This document shows positions 8,649 to 16,026 of a stretch of DNA of 29,895 bases, in pieces. Position 1 is the first letter of the stretch. Each line of letters begins with the position of its first letter. The notes under the pieces are model-generated. The model made no database searches. It saw nothing but the letters and a program-made list of their open reading frames with translations, and was not told the origin of the DNA. Origin of the DNA: a virus; IMG/VR virus record IMGVR_UViG_3300010151_000094, positions 1 to 29,895 of that record; one strand, written 5' to 3'. Position numbers and translations under genes: made by a program.

Positions 8649-10912
8649 TGGCTTATAGAACTGGTACAGGCTTTGTCGATGTTGTATCTAGTGTACAAGA
8701 TAGGTCTAAAGTATTAGCGACAGGAGAAGCTACAAAGGCTGATAGAAGGTTTCAAGGTCAAAGTATATCCCAACTAGCTAAGTTGGCGGGAGGTAGTGTT
8801 GATCTAGCAACGGACTTATATGGCCAAGAGATCGTAACAGACTTACAAACAGCAAGGTCAGAAGCTTTTAAAGAGTTTCAACGATTTACCAAACAAGGTA
8901 CTGCTGCGGTACGCCAAGGTAAAACTCCTAAAGCTCTGTACAATACTATGTTAGTCAAGAAGGTACAAGAGATTGAAAAACGTTACCCCGGCTTTGCTGA
9001 AGAAGTAGAAGATGCTAAAAAAGCTATGGGTATTAAACCTCGTGATGCTATTATAGCTGAAGAACAGCGTATGCGAGTGCTAGAAGATCAAGCTCTTCTG
9101 GATGAGGCAAGAACTTTAAAAACTCTTAGATTCAATTCTGATAGGAGTATTGATTGGGACGAAACCTTTAATGATACTTCAGAACTTAAAGCTAGTAATG
9201 CTGCACGAGCAACATTAGAGACGAGGGCTAGGGCTCGTGGTGAAACTGATGTTACCGAACATGGTCCGGCTTACTTATCAGGATCAGACACGATCTATAA
9301 AAACCTTGCTATTAAATTTAACAATGAAACCAGATCATTTATTACTGAAATTGATAAGATAGTTACACAAGGAGGAAATCCAAAAGAACTTATAACTCAA
9401 GGTTTGACAAAATTAACTAGATGGGAACAAGTACAACTTAATCAGATTAGAGATAAATGGTACGGTAAAGACAGAGAAAAATTTACAAAGTTTATTACAG
9501 ATAAAGTAGCTGGTATACGACAGATAATTACTGGTAAGAAAGAACCTCAAGGTATGGCTGCTTCTCTTGAGATGTATACTAAAATGGTCAAGAATATGGA
9601 TCTAGCTTCTCTACGAGAGTCACTTCCTGCTCTTTCAAGATTGATAAACATTGGAGGAGAGGCAGCACAAAAAGCTATATTATCTGATGGACTATTAAAA
9701 CTTCTTTCTTCTGGTAAAATAAAAGATATGTCTACCGGACTTAATGCGTGGCTACTTGCAAAGGATGCAACCTCTTTGGTTTCTACTCCTTCATTTAAGG
9801 GTGACCCTAAAGAAATAGCTGAGGTAGGATTAAATAGTTTACATTCTATCTTAAAAAATGGTCCGTTTACCGAAGAGAATGCCCAAATAGTTTTTGGTGC
9901 TAATTCAATGATAGCTAGGGCACACAACAATGGGCATCTTGAAGCTGAAGATTACGAAGCTATTCGTAAGACCTTTGATAACCCTGTCTTCAAAGGATTT
10001 TTAGAGAAACAACCTAAACGTAAGCAACAAGAACTAGGTAGTCTTGCTTTTGATGTGTTCAATTCAGCTTCTGAAAAACATTTAGCTCAGATAACTAGTA
10101 GAGGTTTCTTCAGAGGTATTGAATATACCGGTGATAAACTAAAAATCATCGCAGATGATGCAGCGATTTCCGTAGCTGAACAACGAGGAGCTATGGGTAT
10201 ACGTTCGCAGATTGAACAAGATGAAAAAGTTTTAAATAAACTCTTCGATGATATGAACTTTTATCTAAAATTTAAGAAGGCCTATGCAGAATCACCTATG
10301 AATAAAGGAGATATAGAAAGACACATTAGATCCCTTAATGGTGAAGCTATCGCTTTAAGATTCTCACTCCCAGATATAACAGAGTTACCAGTAAGTATTG
10401 GTGAGTCACCTACGGTGGTGAGAACTGGCCCTATATTTCCTGCAAACTTTAGCTTCAGAGATGTTTTCTTAAAAGCTATGGAGTTGTTAGATAGGTGGGA
10501 TGACAAAGGTAAAACTAGTATTAATCTTATGGGACCAGAAGGAGCAGTATATAAACAAATACTTAGTGGAGCTTTATCTTCAAATTTAAAACACTTTAGA
10601 GCTAGGGAGTGGACTGCAGAAGGTGAGAAAATCAGAGAAAATCTGAATCTAACTGAGCATATCCCCGGTGGCCCGTCTAAAACTGTACCACTTGATGCAG
10701 CTTTTGAGAAGCCCCTTCCTAGAATAGCTTATGCACCACCTGTATCAAATGTTAGCAGTAGTAAGGCTGTAACATCACCAATCAACCCAACCTTTTTGGC
10801 AAGAAGTCTAAAGAGGGCAACTAAGGATGAACTAACCAAGCTGGCAAATGAAAGTCAAAATCCTGAAATCTTACAATTAGTTGAAGCTGAACGTAAACGT
10901 AGGGGATCATAA
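8648..10912 (+). CDS. Internal virion protein, T7 gp15-like position, 754 aa
   Basis: A 754-aa helical, charged protein that begins MAYRTGTGFVDVVSSVQDRS and starts on the upstream stop (TAATG). It is Ala/Glu/Lys-rich throughout, has no membrane segment, and ends with a Lys/Arg-rich tail (VEAERKRRGS). The N-terminal motif QSISQLAKLAGGSVDLATDL is of a type seen in gp15-like internal core proteins. With its neighbours of 166 and 1532 aa it makes a set of three internal proteins, the same number as the T7 inner core (gp14, gp15, gp16), though here the largest gene comes in the middle. A role in the ejected DNA-translocation machine is inferred. Enzymatic domains were not seen. Confidence 0.75.
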   Translation: MAYRTGTGFVDVVSSVQDRSKVLATGEATKADRRFQGQSISQLAKLAGGSVDLATDLYGQEIVTDLQTARSEAFKEFQRFTKQGTAAVRQGKTPKALYNTMLVKKVQEIEKRYPGFAEEVEDAKKAMGIKPRDAIIAEEQRMRVLEDQALLDEARTLKTLRFNSDRSIDWDETFNDTSELKASNAARATLETRARARGETDVTEHGPAYLSGSDTIYKNLAIKFNNETRSFITEIDKIVTQGGNPKELITQGLTKLTRWEQVQLNQIRDKWYGKDREKFTKFITDKVAGIRQIITGKKEPQGMAASLEMYTKMVKNMDLASLRESLPALSRLINIGGEAAQKAILSDGLLKLLSSGKIKDMSTGLNAWLLAKDATSLVSTPSFKGDPKEIAEVGLNSLHSILKNGPFTEENAQIVFGANSMIARAHNNGHLEAEDYEAIRKTFDNPVFKGFLEKQPKRKQQELGSLAFDVFNSASEKHLAQITSRGFFRGIEYTGDKLKIIADDAAISVAEQRGAMGIRSQIEQDEKVLNKLFDDMNFYLKFKKAYAESPMNKGDIERHIRSLNGEAIALRFSLPDITELPVSIGESPTVVRTGPIFPANFSFRDVFLKAMELLDRWDDKGKTSINLMGPEGAVYKQILSGALSSNLKHFRAREWTAEGEKIRENLNLTEHIPGGPSKTVPLDAAFEKPLPRIAYAPPVSNVSSSKAVTSPINPTFLARSLKRATKDELTKLANESQNPEILQLVEAERKRRGS

Positions 10913-11310
10913 TGGCTCCTCGTGGTATTAGAAATAATAATCCGGGCAATATCGAGCATGGTATTGATTGGAATGGTATGGCTGAAGAGCAGCCTGATGA
11001 GCGCTTCATTAAGTTCAAAGATCCTGAACATGGTATAAGGGCTATGGCACGTATCTTAATGACATATACTAATAAGTATGGTATCTCCTCAGTTTATGAT
11101 GCAGTATGCCGATGGGCGCCACCACATGAGAATGACTCTGATGCCTATGCTGCCTTTGTAGCTGATTGTATGGATGTTGACCCACATGAATGTATTGACC
11201 TTACTAACCGTAGCATTCTTGCTAAGATGATACCAGCTATGATTAAGATGGAGAACGGTGAGCAACCCTATCCATTAGAACAGATTAAAGAAGGGATTAG
11301 TCTTGTCTGA
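10912..11310 (+). CDS. RNNNPGNI-family virion or lysis protein (structural protein P5-like)
   Basis: The 132-aa protein opens APRGIRNNNPGNIEHGIDWN, the signature of a widespread phage family with R-N-N-N-P-G-N then W-x-G. It then has FIKFKDPEHGIRAMARIL, YGISSVYDAVCRWAPPHEND and a C-terminal helix. Members are variously annotated as structural protein P5, virion-associated muramidase or lysozyme-like protein; catalysis is not established for most of them. No other endolysin candidate is visible in this window, and a holin gene lies 1.2 kb downstream. This could therefore be the peptidoglycan-degrading partner, or a virion-borne one used on entry. It is translationally coupled to the gene before it (TAATG). 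Confidence 0.75.
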   Translation: MAPRGIRNNNPGNIEHGIDWNGMAEEQPDERFIKFKDPEHGIRAMARILMTYTNKYGISSVYDAVCRWAPPHENDSDAYAAFVADCMDVDPHECIDLTNRSILAKMIPAMIKMENGEQPYPLEQIKEGISLV

Positions 11311-12529
11311 AGATAGTAAGAATAAAGATGTAATTCTAGAACATCCTAATCATGGGGATATTATTCTAGAAGTACCAGAGGCATATACTTCTGATCAAAT
11401 ACAGGAGTATGCTCAAGGTATTGACTTTGATACTATGTTGAACTCTCCTCAAGAACCTATTGAGACTGAAGATACCTCTGCACAAGGAGTTTATGCAGAC
11501 ATTGGTGTTGACAACAGTAATCTTGGAGCAGTTAACCCTGAAGAAGACCAACAATTCTTAAGCAATATGGCTACTGAGTTGGCGAATTTTATAGGCCCCG
11601 GTGCTGATATCAAAGATGCTGTAGCTGCTAGTGGTAAGACAATGCAAGCTCTAAAGAGTGGTAATCCGGGGGAGGCCACTTTAGGTATAGCTCAAATGTT
11701 TGCTGGAATAATTGGTGCACTAGTCCCGGGATCACAGAAGATCAAGTCAGCTGGTAAAGCTGTGGGTAAGCAGCTTGATGAGGCTCTCCAACCTAACATG
11801 CCCACTAAAGGATACCATGGGACAGTAGGTAAAGAGATGTCTGTTACTAGGTACGATAAAGAACTTTCTAACCCTAAAGATATGTTCCTAGGTCCGGGGT
11901 TTTATGTCACCATTGAGCCTAAGATAGCTGGTGAGTACGCTAACTTTCGGGCTATCAAAGGTAAGATTGTACCAAGCACTAAAGATCAAAAGAAGAGACT
12001 GCTTGAAACTAAAGAAGGACAAGTCTTTAAGGAAGATAGTCAAGAGATTGCCAAAGGTTTAGACATCGAGGGTAAACCTATCAATGCTGGACAGAATGTA
12101 TTACCTTTAGATATCAGTAAGCTTGAGAAGACATACATGGTCAAGGATAATAAGGATAGATTGTGGGCTATCAAGAATAGAGATAAACTTATTGAACAAG
12201 GGTACGATTCAATTGCTTTTGAAAACTTTGCAGATAGGTCTAAACAGATTGTTATCTTCCCTAAAGCTGTACATAAAGTAAAAGGATTAGCTCGTGGTAA
12301 AACTAAAGGTAAAACTAGAGAAGAAGTAGAGGTACAAGGTGGCCCCCTGTCTCGTAAGTTTGAAGAGACACAGATAGGTCGTATCCTTGATGAGCATGGT
12401 GTCGAATGGGAGTACCATGAGAATGGGGGTGTTACAGCTATAGAAGAGTTCTCTAAAGGGCCATCAAAGAAGAAATACTTTGGACCTAACACAACGTTAA
12501 AGACACTACGTAACTGGTTAGGTTATTAA
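11303..12529 (+). CDS. Polyvalent protein with predicted ADP-ribosyltransferase domain, TTG start
   Basis: The best start is TTG at 11303 behind AAGGGA. The conserved-looking N-terminus (VILEHPNHGDIILEVPEAYT) precedes the first ATG by some 35 residues. Residues 1-60 form this N-terminal module, 85-160 are Ala/Gly-rich with a weakly hydrophobic stretch (LGIAQMFAGIIGALVPG), and 169-328 resemble the ART domain of phage polyvalent proteins. The key pieces are YHGT (171-174), LGPGFYVTIEP (197-206) followed by an Ala/Tyr helix, and YDSIAFEN (301-308) then a strand ending IVIFP. H172 and Y201 fit the H-Y-[E/D] type of catalytic triad; E307 may be the third residue. The last 60 residues form another small domain. 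Its place among internal virion protein genes suggests ejection into the host to modify a protein target. Activity is inferred. Confidence 0.72.
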   Translation: MSEDSKNKDVILEHPNHGDIILEVPEAYTSDQIQEYAQGIDFDTMLNSPQEPIETEDTSAQGVYADIGVDNSNLGAVNPEEDQQFLSNMATELANFIGPGADIKDAVAASGKTMQALKSGNPGEATLGIAQMFAGIIGALVPGSQKIKSAGKAVGKQLDEALQPNMPTKGYHGTVGKEMSVTRYDKELSNPKDMFLGPGFYVTIEPKIAGEYANFRAIKGKIVPSTKDQKKRLLETKEGQVFKEDSQEIAKGLDIEGKPINAGQNVLPLDISKLEKTYMVKDNKDRLWAIKNRDKLIEQGYDSIAFENFADRSKQIVIFPKAVHKVKGLARGKTKGKTREEVEVQGGPLSRKFEETQIGRILDEHGVEWEYHENGGVTAIEEFSKGPSKKKYFGPNTTLKTLRNWLGY

Positions 12530-12548
12530 AAATTAGTAGGAGATTAAC

Positions 12549-12944
12549 ATGCTTCCAATATTAGGACCAGTGATCTCAGGCCTCTTTGACATTGGTAAAC
12601 AGTACCTAGGTAATAAGGCTGAGAAGGCTCAAGCTAAGCACGAACAAGAAGTAGCTGTCATTAAAGGTGATCAGCAATGGGACCAAATACAGGCTCAGAA
12701 TAGTGGTGATAGTTGGAAAGATGAATTCTTAACTGTGGTTATCACCAGCCCCTTTGTTGCTATGTTTATTGCATCTGTCTTTGGTGACATGGATATGGTC
12801 GAGCGCCTTTCGGATGCCTTTATTATCTTACAAACAAATGTACCAGAGCAGTATTGGACACTTCTTTACGTTGCCTTTGCTGCTTCCTTTGGAATTAAAG
12901 GTGTACTTAAAGGTGTCAAAACCTACAAAGATGGTAAAAAATAA
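12549..12944 (+). CDS. Holin of the three-TM (GTA-type) family
   Basis: The 131-aa protein starts MLPILGPVISGLFDIGKQYL, followed by a charged coiled segment (residues 20-60). It then has two clear membrane segments, FLTVVITSPFVAMFIASVFG (about 65-84) and YWTLLYVAFAASFGIKGV (about 102-119), and a Lys-rich end. The SPFVAMF and YWTLLYVAFAASFGIKG motifs match the holin family described for gene-transfer-agent release, common in marine phages. It would permeabilise the inner membrane at the end of infection. AGGAG lies 7 bases before ATG. It is the last late gene; its stop is 5 bp from the stop of the convergent operon. Confidence 0.82.
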   Translation: MLPILGPVISGLFDIGKQYLGNKAEKAQAKHEQEVAVIKGDQQWDQIQAQNSGDSWKDEFLTVVITSPFVAMFIASVFGDMDMVERLSDAFIILQTNVPEQYWTLLYVAFAASFGIKGVLKGVKTYKDGKK

Positions 12945-12949
12945 ATAGA

Positions 12950-13309
12950 TTACTTTTCTTTTGTAGACTGTGGTACTAGTACATCTTGTTTAAGTCTCTC
13001 AAGATACATGGCTGCATCTAATAACTCTTCAATAGTATGGTCTATCCATTGAGAAGTTGTTATATCTGTCCTTTCCATTGTACAACCGTACTTCTTTATT
13101 CCTTCTCTTGAGCGTTCAGTCATCCTTTTTACAACCGTGGCAACAATAGGATCTGGATCTATTTTCCATCTCTCCCTCTGCCACTCAAGAGTTCTGGCAT
13201 CTAACCCCTCATCTATAGTGTACTCCATATCAATCGGAAGCGTATGTTTTGAGGGTGTGTAGCCTACGGTACGATAGCCTTTAAACCATCTCTGTAAATA
13301 AGTAAACAT
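12950..13309 (-). CDS. MazG-like nucleotide pyrophosphohydrolase-type protein, 119 aa
   Basis: The last gene of the leftward operon. The C-terminal two thirds carry RMTERSREGIKKYGCTMERT, then SQWIDHTIEELLDAAMYLER. This is the R-x3-G-x2-KYG...W-x2-H-x2-EE-x2-D pattern of a phage all-alpha MazG-like family. The EELLD motif supplies candidate metal-binding Glu/Asp residues (about 92-96). Relatives are proposed to hydrolyse (d)NTPs to monophosphates. The N-terminal 45 residues (WFKGYRTVGYTPSKHTLPID) are not recognised. With the RNR and a second MazG-like protein upstream it would fit nucleotide-pool management. The ribosome site is weak (AAAGAGAG). Confidence 0.62.
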   Translation of the reverse strand: MFTYLQRWFKGYRTVGYTPSKHTLPIDMEYTIDEGLDARTLEWQRERWKIDPDPIVATVVKRMTERSREGIKKYGCTMERTDITTSQWIDHTIEELLDAAMYLERLKQDVLVPQSTKEK

Positions 13310-13320
13310 ATTCTCTCTTT

Positions 13321-13398
13321 CTATAAAATTTTAATAGTATGGATAACAAGTGTAGCTATACTAATAGCTGTCCACGTTAGTAAGAATGTTGTCAACAT
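13321..13398 (-). CDS. 25-aa single-span membrane peptide
   Basis: A short reading frame starts on the RNR stop codon (TAATG) with an AAGGAG ribosome site 9 bases upstream, inside the RNR 3' end. The peptide is MLTTFLLTWTAISIATLVIH followed by TIKIL, almost entirely hydrophobic and long enough to cross a membrane once. It occupies the otherwise empty stretch between RNR and the MazG-like gene. The clean coupling, good ribosome site and membrane-compatible composition argue for a real gene. Such tiny peptides cannot be proven by eye, and no function is known. Confidence 0.55.
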   Translation of the reverse strand: MLTTFLLTWTAISIATLVIHTIKIL

Positions 13399-15086
13399 TA
13401 CCCGCACTCCTTTTGTCCTGTATCAGGGTCAATAAAACAAGCGGCTCCTTCCTCTTCTGGCTCAATTTTATTTAGTATACCGTACCTCTTACCATCTAAC
13501 CTAAAGGTAGTTACTCCTTTAAGTTTACCTTTCCATGCCTTCGTATAGATTTCCTTGAACTCTTCAAAAGAAACTTGACTACCGACATTAATGGTCTTTG
13601 ATACAGCCGAATCAATAAAAGGTTGAACAGCAATTTGCATATTAAGGTGATCGTCAACGGTGAGGTCATCAGTAGTTTCACCTTTGAGTCCAAACCTATC
13701 GTAAACGAAATCCCGTAGGCGAACAATCTGTGGCCCATTCTCTGTCTGTACTGTACGATCAAGCTCATATTGAAATACCGGTTCTATACCACTGGATATG
13801 TTATCTGCTGTAAAGGATATGGTACCAGTAGGAGCGATACTTGTCAAGTGAGAATTACGAATACCTTGCTGTTTAATCTTATCCTTTAAATCATTAGGCA
13901 ATCGTGAAATGTATCCACTACTCAAGTATTCCTCAGAACTATAAGCAGGGAAAGATCCTTTCTCTACTGCTAAGTCTGCACTAGATGAGTAAGCTTCACA
14001 CATAAGTGTCTTAAGAATTTTACGAGTAAGCCTTAATGACTCCGAACTCCCATAAGGGTAGCCACATAAAGTAAGACAGTTAGCAAGACCGGTGACACCA
14101 AGCCCCATTCTACGTTTAGATTTTGCTTCAACCTCCTGTTCTCCCAAAGGGTAACTAGTACGATCAATAACATTATCCATAGCGCGAACAACATGGGGGA
14201 TGTCCTCCTTGAATTGACTAAAGTTAAATCGTGTATTACTTATGTACTTCACTAGGTTAAAAGAACCAAGGAGACAGGCCCCATAAGAAGGGAGTGGCTG
14301 TTCACCACATGGATTAGTTGCTTCTATTGGCTCACAGTATTGCAAGTTATTCTCATTGTTAATACGATCTAAGAAAAGTACCCCCGGTTCAGCCCAATCC
14401 CAATTGTTTCTCATGATCTCATCCCACAATGCATTAGCATTTACTGTGCGGTAAGGCTGGCCATCAAAGGTTAAAGTAAATACCTTCTCGTCCCTCACAC
14501 ATTCCATGAATTCATCTGTGATACCCACTGAAATATTAAAGTTAGTAAGGGAGTTATCATTACGTTTGGATCTTATGAACTCTTCGATATCGGGATGGTC
14601 TACGCGCAGAACCGCCATCATTGCTCCTCGTCTATGCCCCGCTGACATAATCGTTTGACATACTGCGTCATAGATACCCATGAAAGAGACAGGACCACTA
14701 GAAGCAGAGTCAAGGGATACAATACGATCACCGCTAGGCCTGATCCTACTAAAGTCAAAACCAATTCCACCACCTCTACGCATAGTCTCAGCGGCTTCAG
14801 TAGCCCTTGCCATGATGCTCTGCATTGAGTCTTCAATCGTACCAGACACAAAACAATTGTATGCTGTAACATCTCTTGGACTCCCCATTGCTGCTTGTAC
14901 TCTACCCGCTGGCATGAATCTTTGGTTGAGTAAGATGTCTTTGTAAGCAAGTCTATGTTCTTCGGTATCGGCCATTGCGCCCGTTTGTCTCGCGCAAGCT
15001 TCACTGAACGCTTCATTAGCTAACCTATATTTCTGTGCATGTAATGCATCACATGCTGGGTTCTGTGGTCCATATGTATCAAACAT
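13398..15086 (-). CDS. nrdJ: Class II (B12-dependent) ribonucleoside-diphosphate/triphosphate reductase
   Basis: The 562-aa protein reduces ribonucleotides to deoxyribonucleotides for phage DNA synthesis. Catalytic features are clear: C78 (AYNCFVSGT) and C271 (GACLLGSFNL) as the redox pair, and NPCGE at 258-262 with the thiyl-radical Cys260 and Glu262. The loops RRGGGIGFDFSRIRPSG (about 103-119) and APTGTISFTADNISSGIEP are also present. There is no class I radical-subunit gene next to it and no class III glycyl-radical end, so class II with adenosylcobalamin is favoured. The C-terminus has ACFIDPDTGQKECG, whose cysteines may relay electrons. It is shorter than many cellular NrdJ proteins. GGAG lies 9 bases before ATG, and the start overlaps the MazG stop by 8 bp. 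It resembles the RNRs of SIO1-type phages. Confidence 0.9.
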   Translation of the reverse strand: MFDTYGPQNPACDALHAQKYRLANEAFSEACARQTGAMADTEEHRLAYKDILLNQRFMPAGRVQAAMGSPRDVTAYNCFVSGTIEDSMQSIMARATEAAETMRRGGGIGFDFSRIRPSGDRIVSLDSASSGPVSFMGIYDAVCQTIMSAGHRRGAMMAVLRVDHPDIEEFIRSKRNDNSLTNFNISVGITDEFMECVRDEKVFTLTFDGQPYRTVNANALWDEIMRNNWDWAEPGVLFLDRINNENNLQYCEPIEATNPCGEQPLPSYGACLLGSFNLVKYISNTRFNFSQFKEDIPHVVRAMDNVIDRTSYPLGEQEVEAKSKRRMGLGVTGLANCLTLCGYPYGSSESLRLTRKILKTLMCEAYSSSADLAVEKGSFPAYSSEEYLSSGYISRLPNDLKDKIKQQGIRNSHLTSIAPTGTISFTADNISSGIEPVFQYELDRTVQTENGPQIVRLRDFVYDRFGLKGETTDDLTVDDHLNMQIAVQPFIDSAVSKTINVGSQVSFEEFKEIYTKAWKGKLKGVTTFRLDGKRYGILNKIEPEEEGAACFIDPDTGQKECG

Positions 15087-15501
15087 AAATTAAGTCTCCA
15101 AGAGTAGGTGCTTTGTAATTTGGCCCCTTAGTAACTTTACCATCTTTACGGTGTATCGGGCTACCATTAGAGCCAAGCTTCGACATATTAGAAAAGTGTA
15201 CCCGATTGAAAGCGGCATCAAAATCACCAGAAAGGGGATAAAGACTAACGAGAGTACCTGATAAAACATATTGCAAATCAGCGAGTTCCTTTAACAAGTC
15301 TGCCCACTGCTCCTTTGTTCCTTTCTTACCACGTTCGAGTTCCATCTCTAAAGTTTCCATAGCCTTTACTGTTTCCTGTGCCTCCTCTAGTATTAACCTC
15401 GCTCTTAATTGTAAGAGGGAAACACGAGGTTGACTACCAATATCTAATGACATTGCCTCATGAAACTCACTAACTTTCTGTTCTCTAGTGCAGGATTTCA
15501 T
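15079..15501 (-). CDS. MazG / phosphoribosyl-ATP pyrophosphohydrolase-like enzyme
   Basis: This 140-aa all-alpha protein has the family's metal-binding pattern: RLILEEAQETVKAME (EExxE-type, about 35-49) followed by LLKELADLQYVLSG (ExxD, about 69-82). It ends HRKDGKVTKGPNYKAPTLGD, a conserved tail in phage PRA-PH-like nucleotide pyrophosphohydrolases. It is expected to cleave NTPs or related nucleotides to monophosphate and PPi. It lies directly upstream of RNR and overlaps it by 8 bp, which ties it to nucleotide metabolism. Effects on host ppGpp have been proposed for phage MazG, but cannot be judged here. Ribosome site AGAGGT, about 10 bases before ATG. Confidence 0.83.
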   Translation of the reverse strand: MKSCTREQKVSEFHEAMSLDIGSQPRVSLLQLRARLILEEAQETVKAMETLEMELERGKKGTKEQWADLLKELADLQYVLSGTLVSLYPLSGDFDAAFNRVHFSNMSKLGSNGSPIHRKDGKVTKGPNYKAPTLGDLIYV

Positions 15502-15694
15502 CTGTATGATCTACCTCTATGCCTTGGCGAATTGCTTCTATCGTTAGTGCTGATGCAGTAACTAGAAAATTACGTAGCTCATCACGTTCAGTCTTATCTG
15601 CTTCACGTATTAAACGTATGAGTAAATCAAGTCTATTGACTAGTATATCTGGATTAAAAAATACTAAGTCTTTATCGTTGCTCTTGTTGTACAT
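15485..15694 (-). CDS. Small helical protein, 69 aa
   Basis: The product begins MYNKSNDKDLVFFNPDILVN and is mostly amphipathic helix (LDLLIRLIREADKTERDELR, then SALTIEAIRQGIEVD). It is acidic near the C-terminus. It overlaps the MazG-like gene by 17 bp and the 54-aa gene upstream by 23 bp, consistent with the packed style of this operon. No family is recognised. It may be an oligomerising accessory protein. Confidence 0.6.
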   Translation of the reverse strand: MYNKSNDKDLVFFNPDILVNRLDLLIRLIREADKTERDELRNFLVTASALTIEAIRQGIEVDHTDEILH

Positions 15695-15836
15695 GTCTAA
15701 TATATTGCTTCTCCTTGGCTCTATTGTATACGTTCTTCTTATCTCCTACAATACGCTTAGCGTACTTAGGAGTATGGAGATCATGAGCGATAACACTACG
15801 TGTATTCCTTTTCCGTTGCTGTTTGGGTGTAGACAT
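15672..15836 (-). CDS. 54-aa strongly basic protein
   Basis: A 54-codon frame begins MSTPKQQRKRNTRSVIAHDL and continues with HTPKYAKRIVGDKKNVYNR, then KEKQYIRHVQQEQR. Lys and Arg make up more than a quarter of the residues, and acidic residues are few. AGAGGA lies 8 bases before ATG. It overlaps the genes on both sides (41 bp and 23 bp), like others in the operon. The charge suggests nucleic-acid binding; no domain is recognised. The alternative is chance, but this stretch would otherwise be partly empty. Confidence 0.55.
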   Translation of the reverse strand: MSTPKQQRKRNTRSVIAHDLHTPKYAKRIVGDKKNVYNRAKEKQYIRHVQQEQR

Positions 15837-16026
15837 TATCATAGTCCTCTTGAGTTAACTCTAAGTCATTAACAATTTCATCAAATCTGTATACATTATT
15901 ATACACCTCTTCGAAAAAATTGTCAAGTACCTCTTCAGCTGTAATTTCTAAACGTTCAATAATCTCTGCTCCAGTATACCTATCAGCGATGAGCAACTTT
16001 AGCTCGTTTGGTTCTAGACCTAGCAT
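15796..16026 (-). CDS. Small acidic helical protein, 76 aa
   Basis: ATG at 16026 is chosen because GAGAGGT lies 8 bases upstream; longer versions would run 120 bp into the phosphoesterase gene. The protein MLGLEPNELKLLIADRYTGA continues EIIERLEITAEEVLDNFFEE and is very acidic. The R/K-Y/F-T-x-E-I-x-E-x-L-x-I-T-x-E-x-V-x-D-x-F pattern recurs in small proteins of T7-like and marine phages and looks like a helix-turn-helix-type helical pair. The function of that group is unknown. It overlaps the basic 54-aa gene by 41 bp and the phosphoesterase by 44 bp. Confidence 0.65.
   Translation of the reverse strand: MLGLEPNELKLLIADRYTGAEIIERLEITAEEVLDNFFEEVYNNVYRFDEIVNDLELTQEDYDNVYTQTATEKEYT

Noticed and set aside
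12945-12949. Bidirectional terminator between the convergent operons
   Set aside because: Only A/T-rich sequence is present; no inverted repeat with G+C pairs was found on either side.
14618-15016. Second coding frame inside the RNR gene, same strand
   Set aside because: It is a shifted-frame shadow of the conserved RNR catalytic domain, with no ribosome site.
15519-15872. Plus-strand coding frame opposite the small genes near MazG
   Set aside because: It lies across four minus-strand genes that have ribosome sites and coupled junctions, and its translation is low-complexity Ser/Leu/Ile-rich as expected for an antisense frame.
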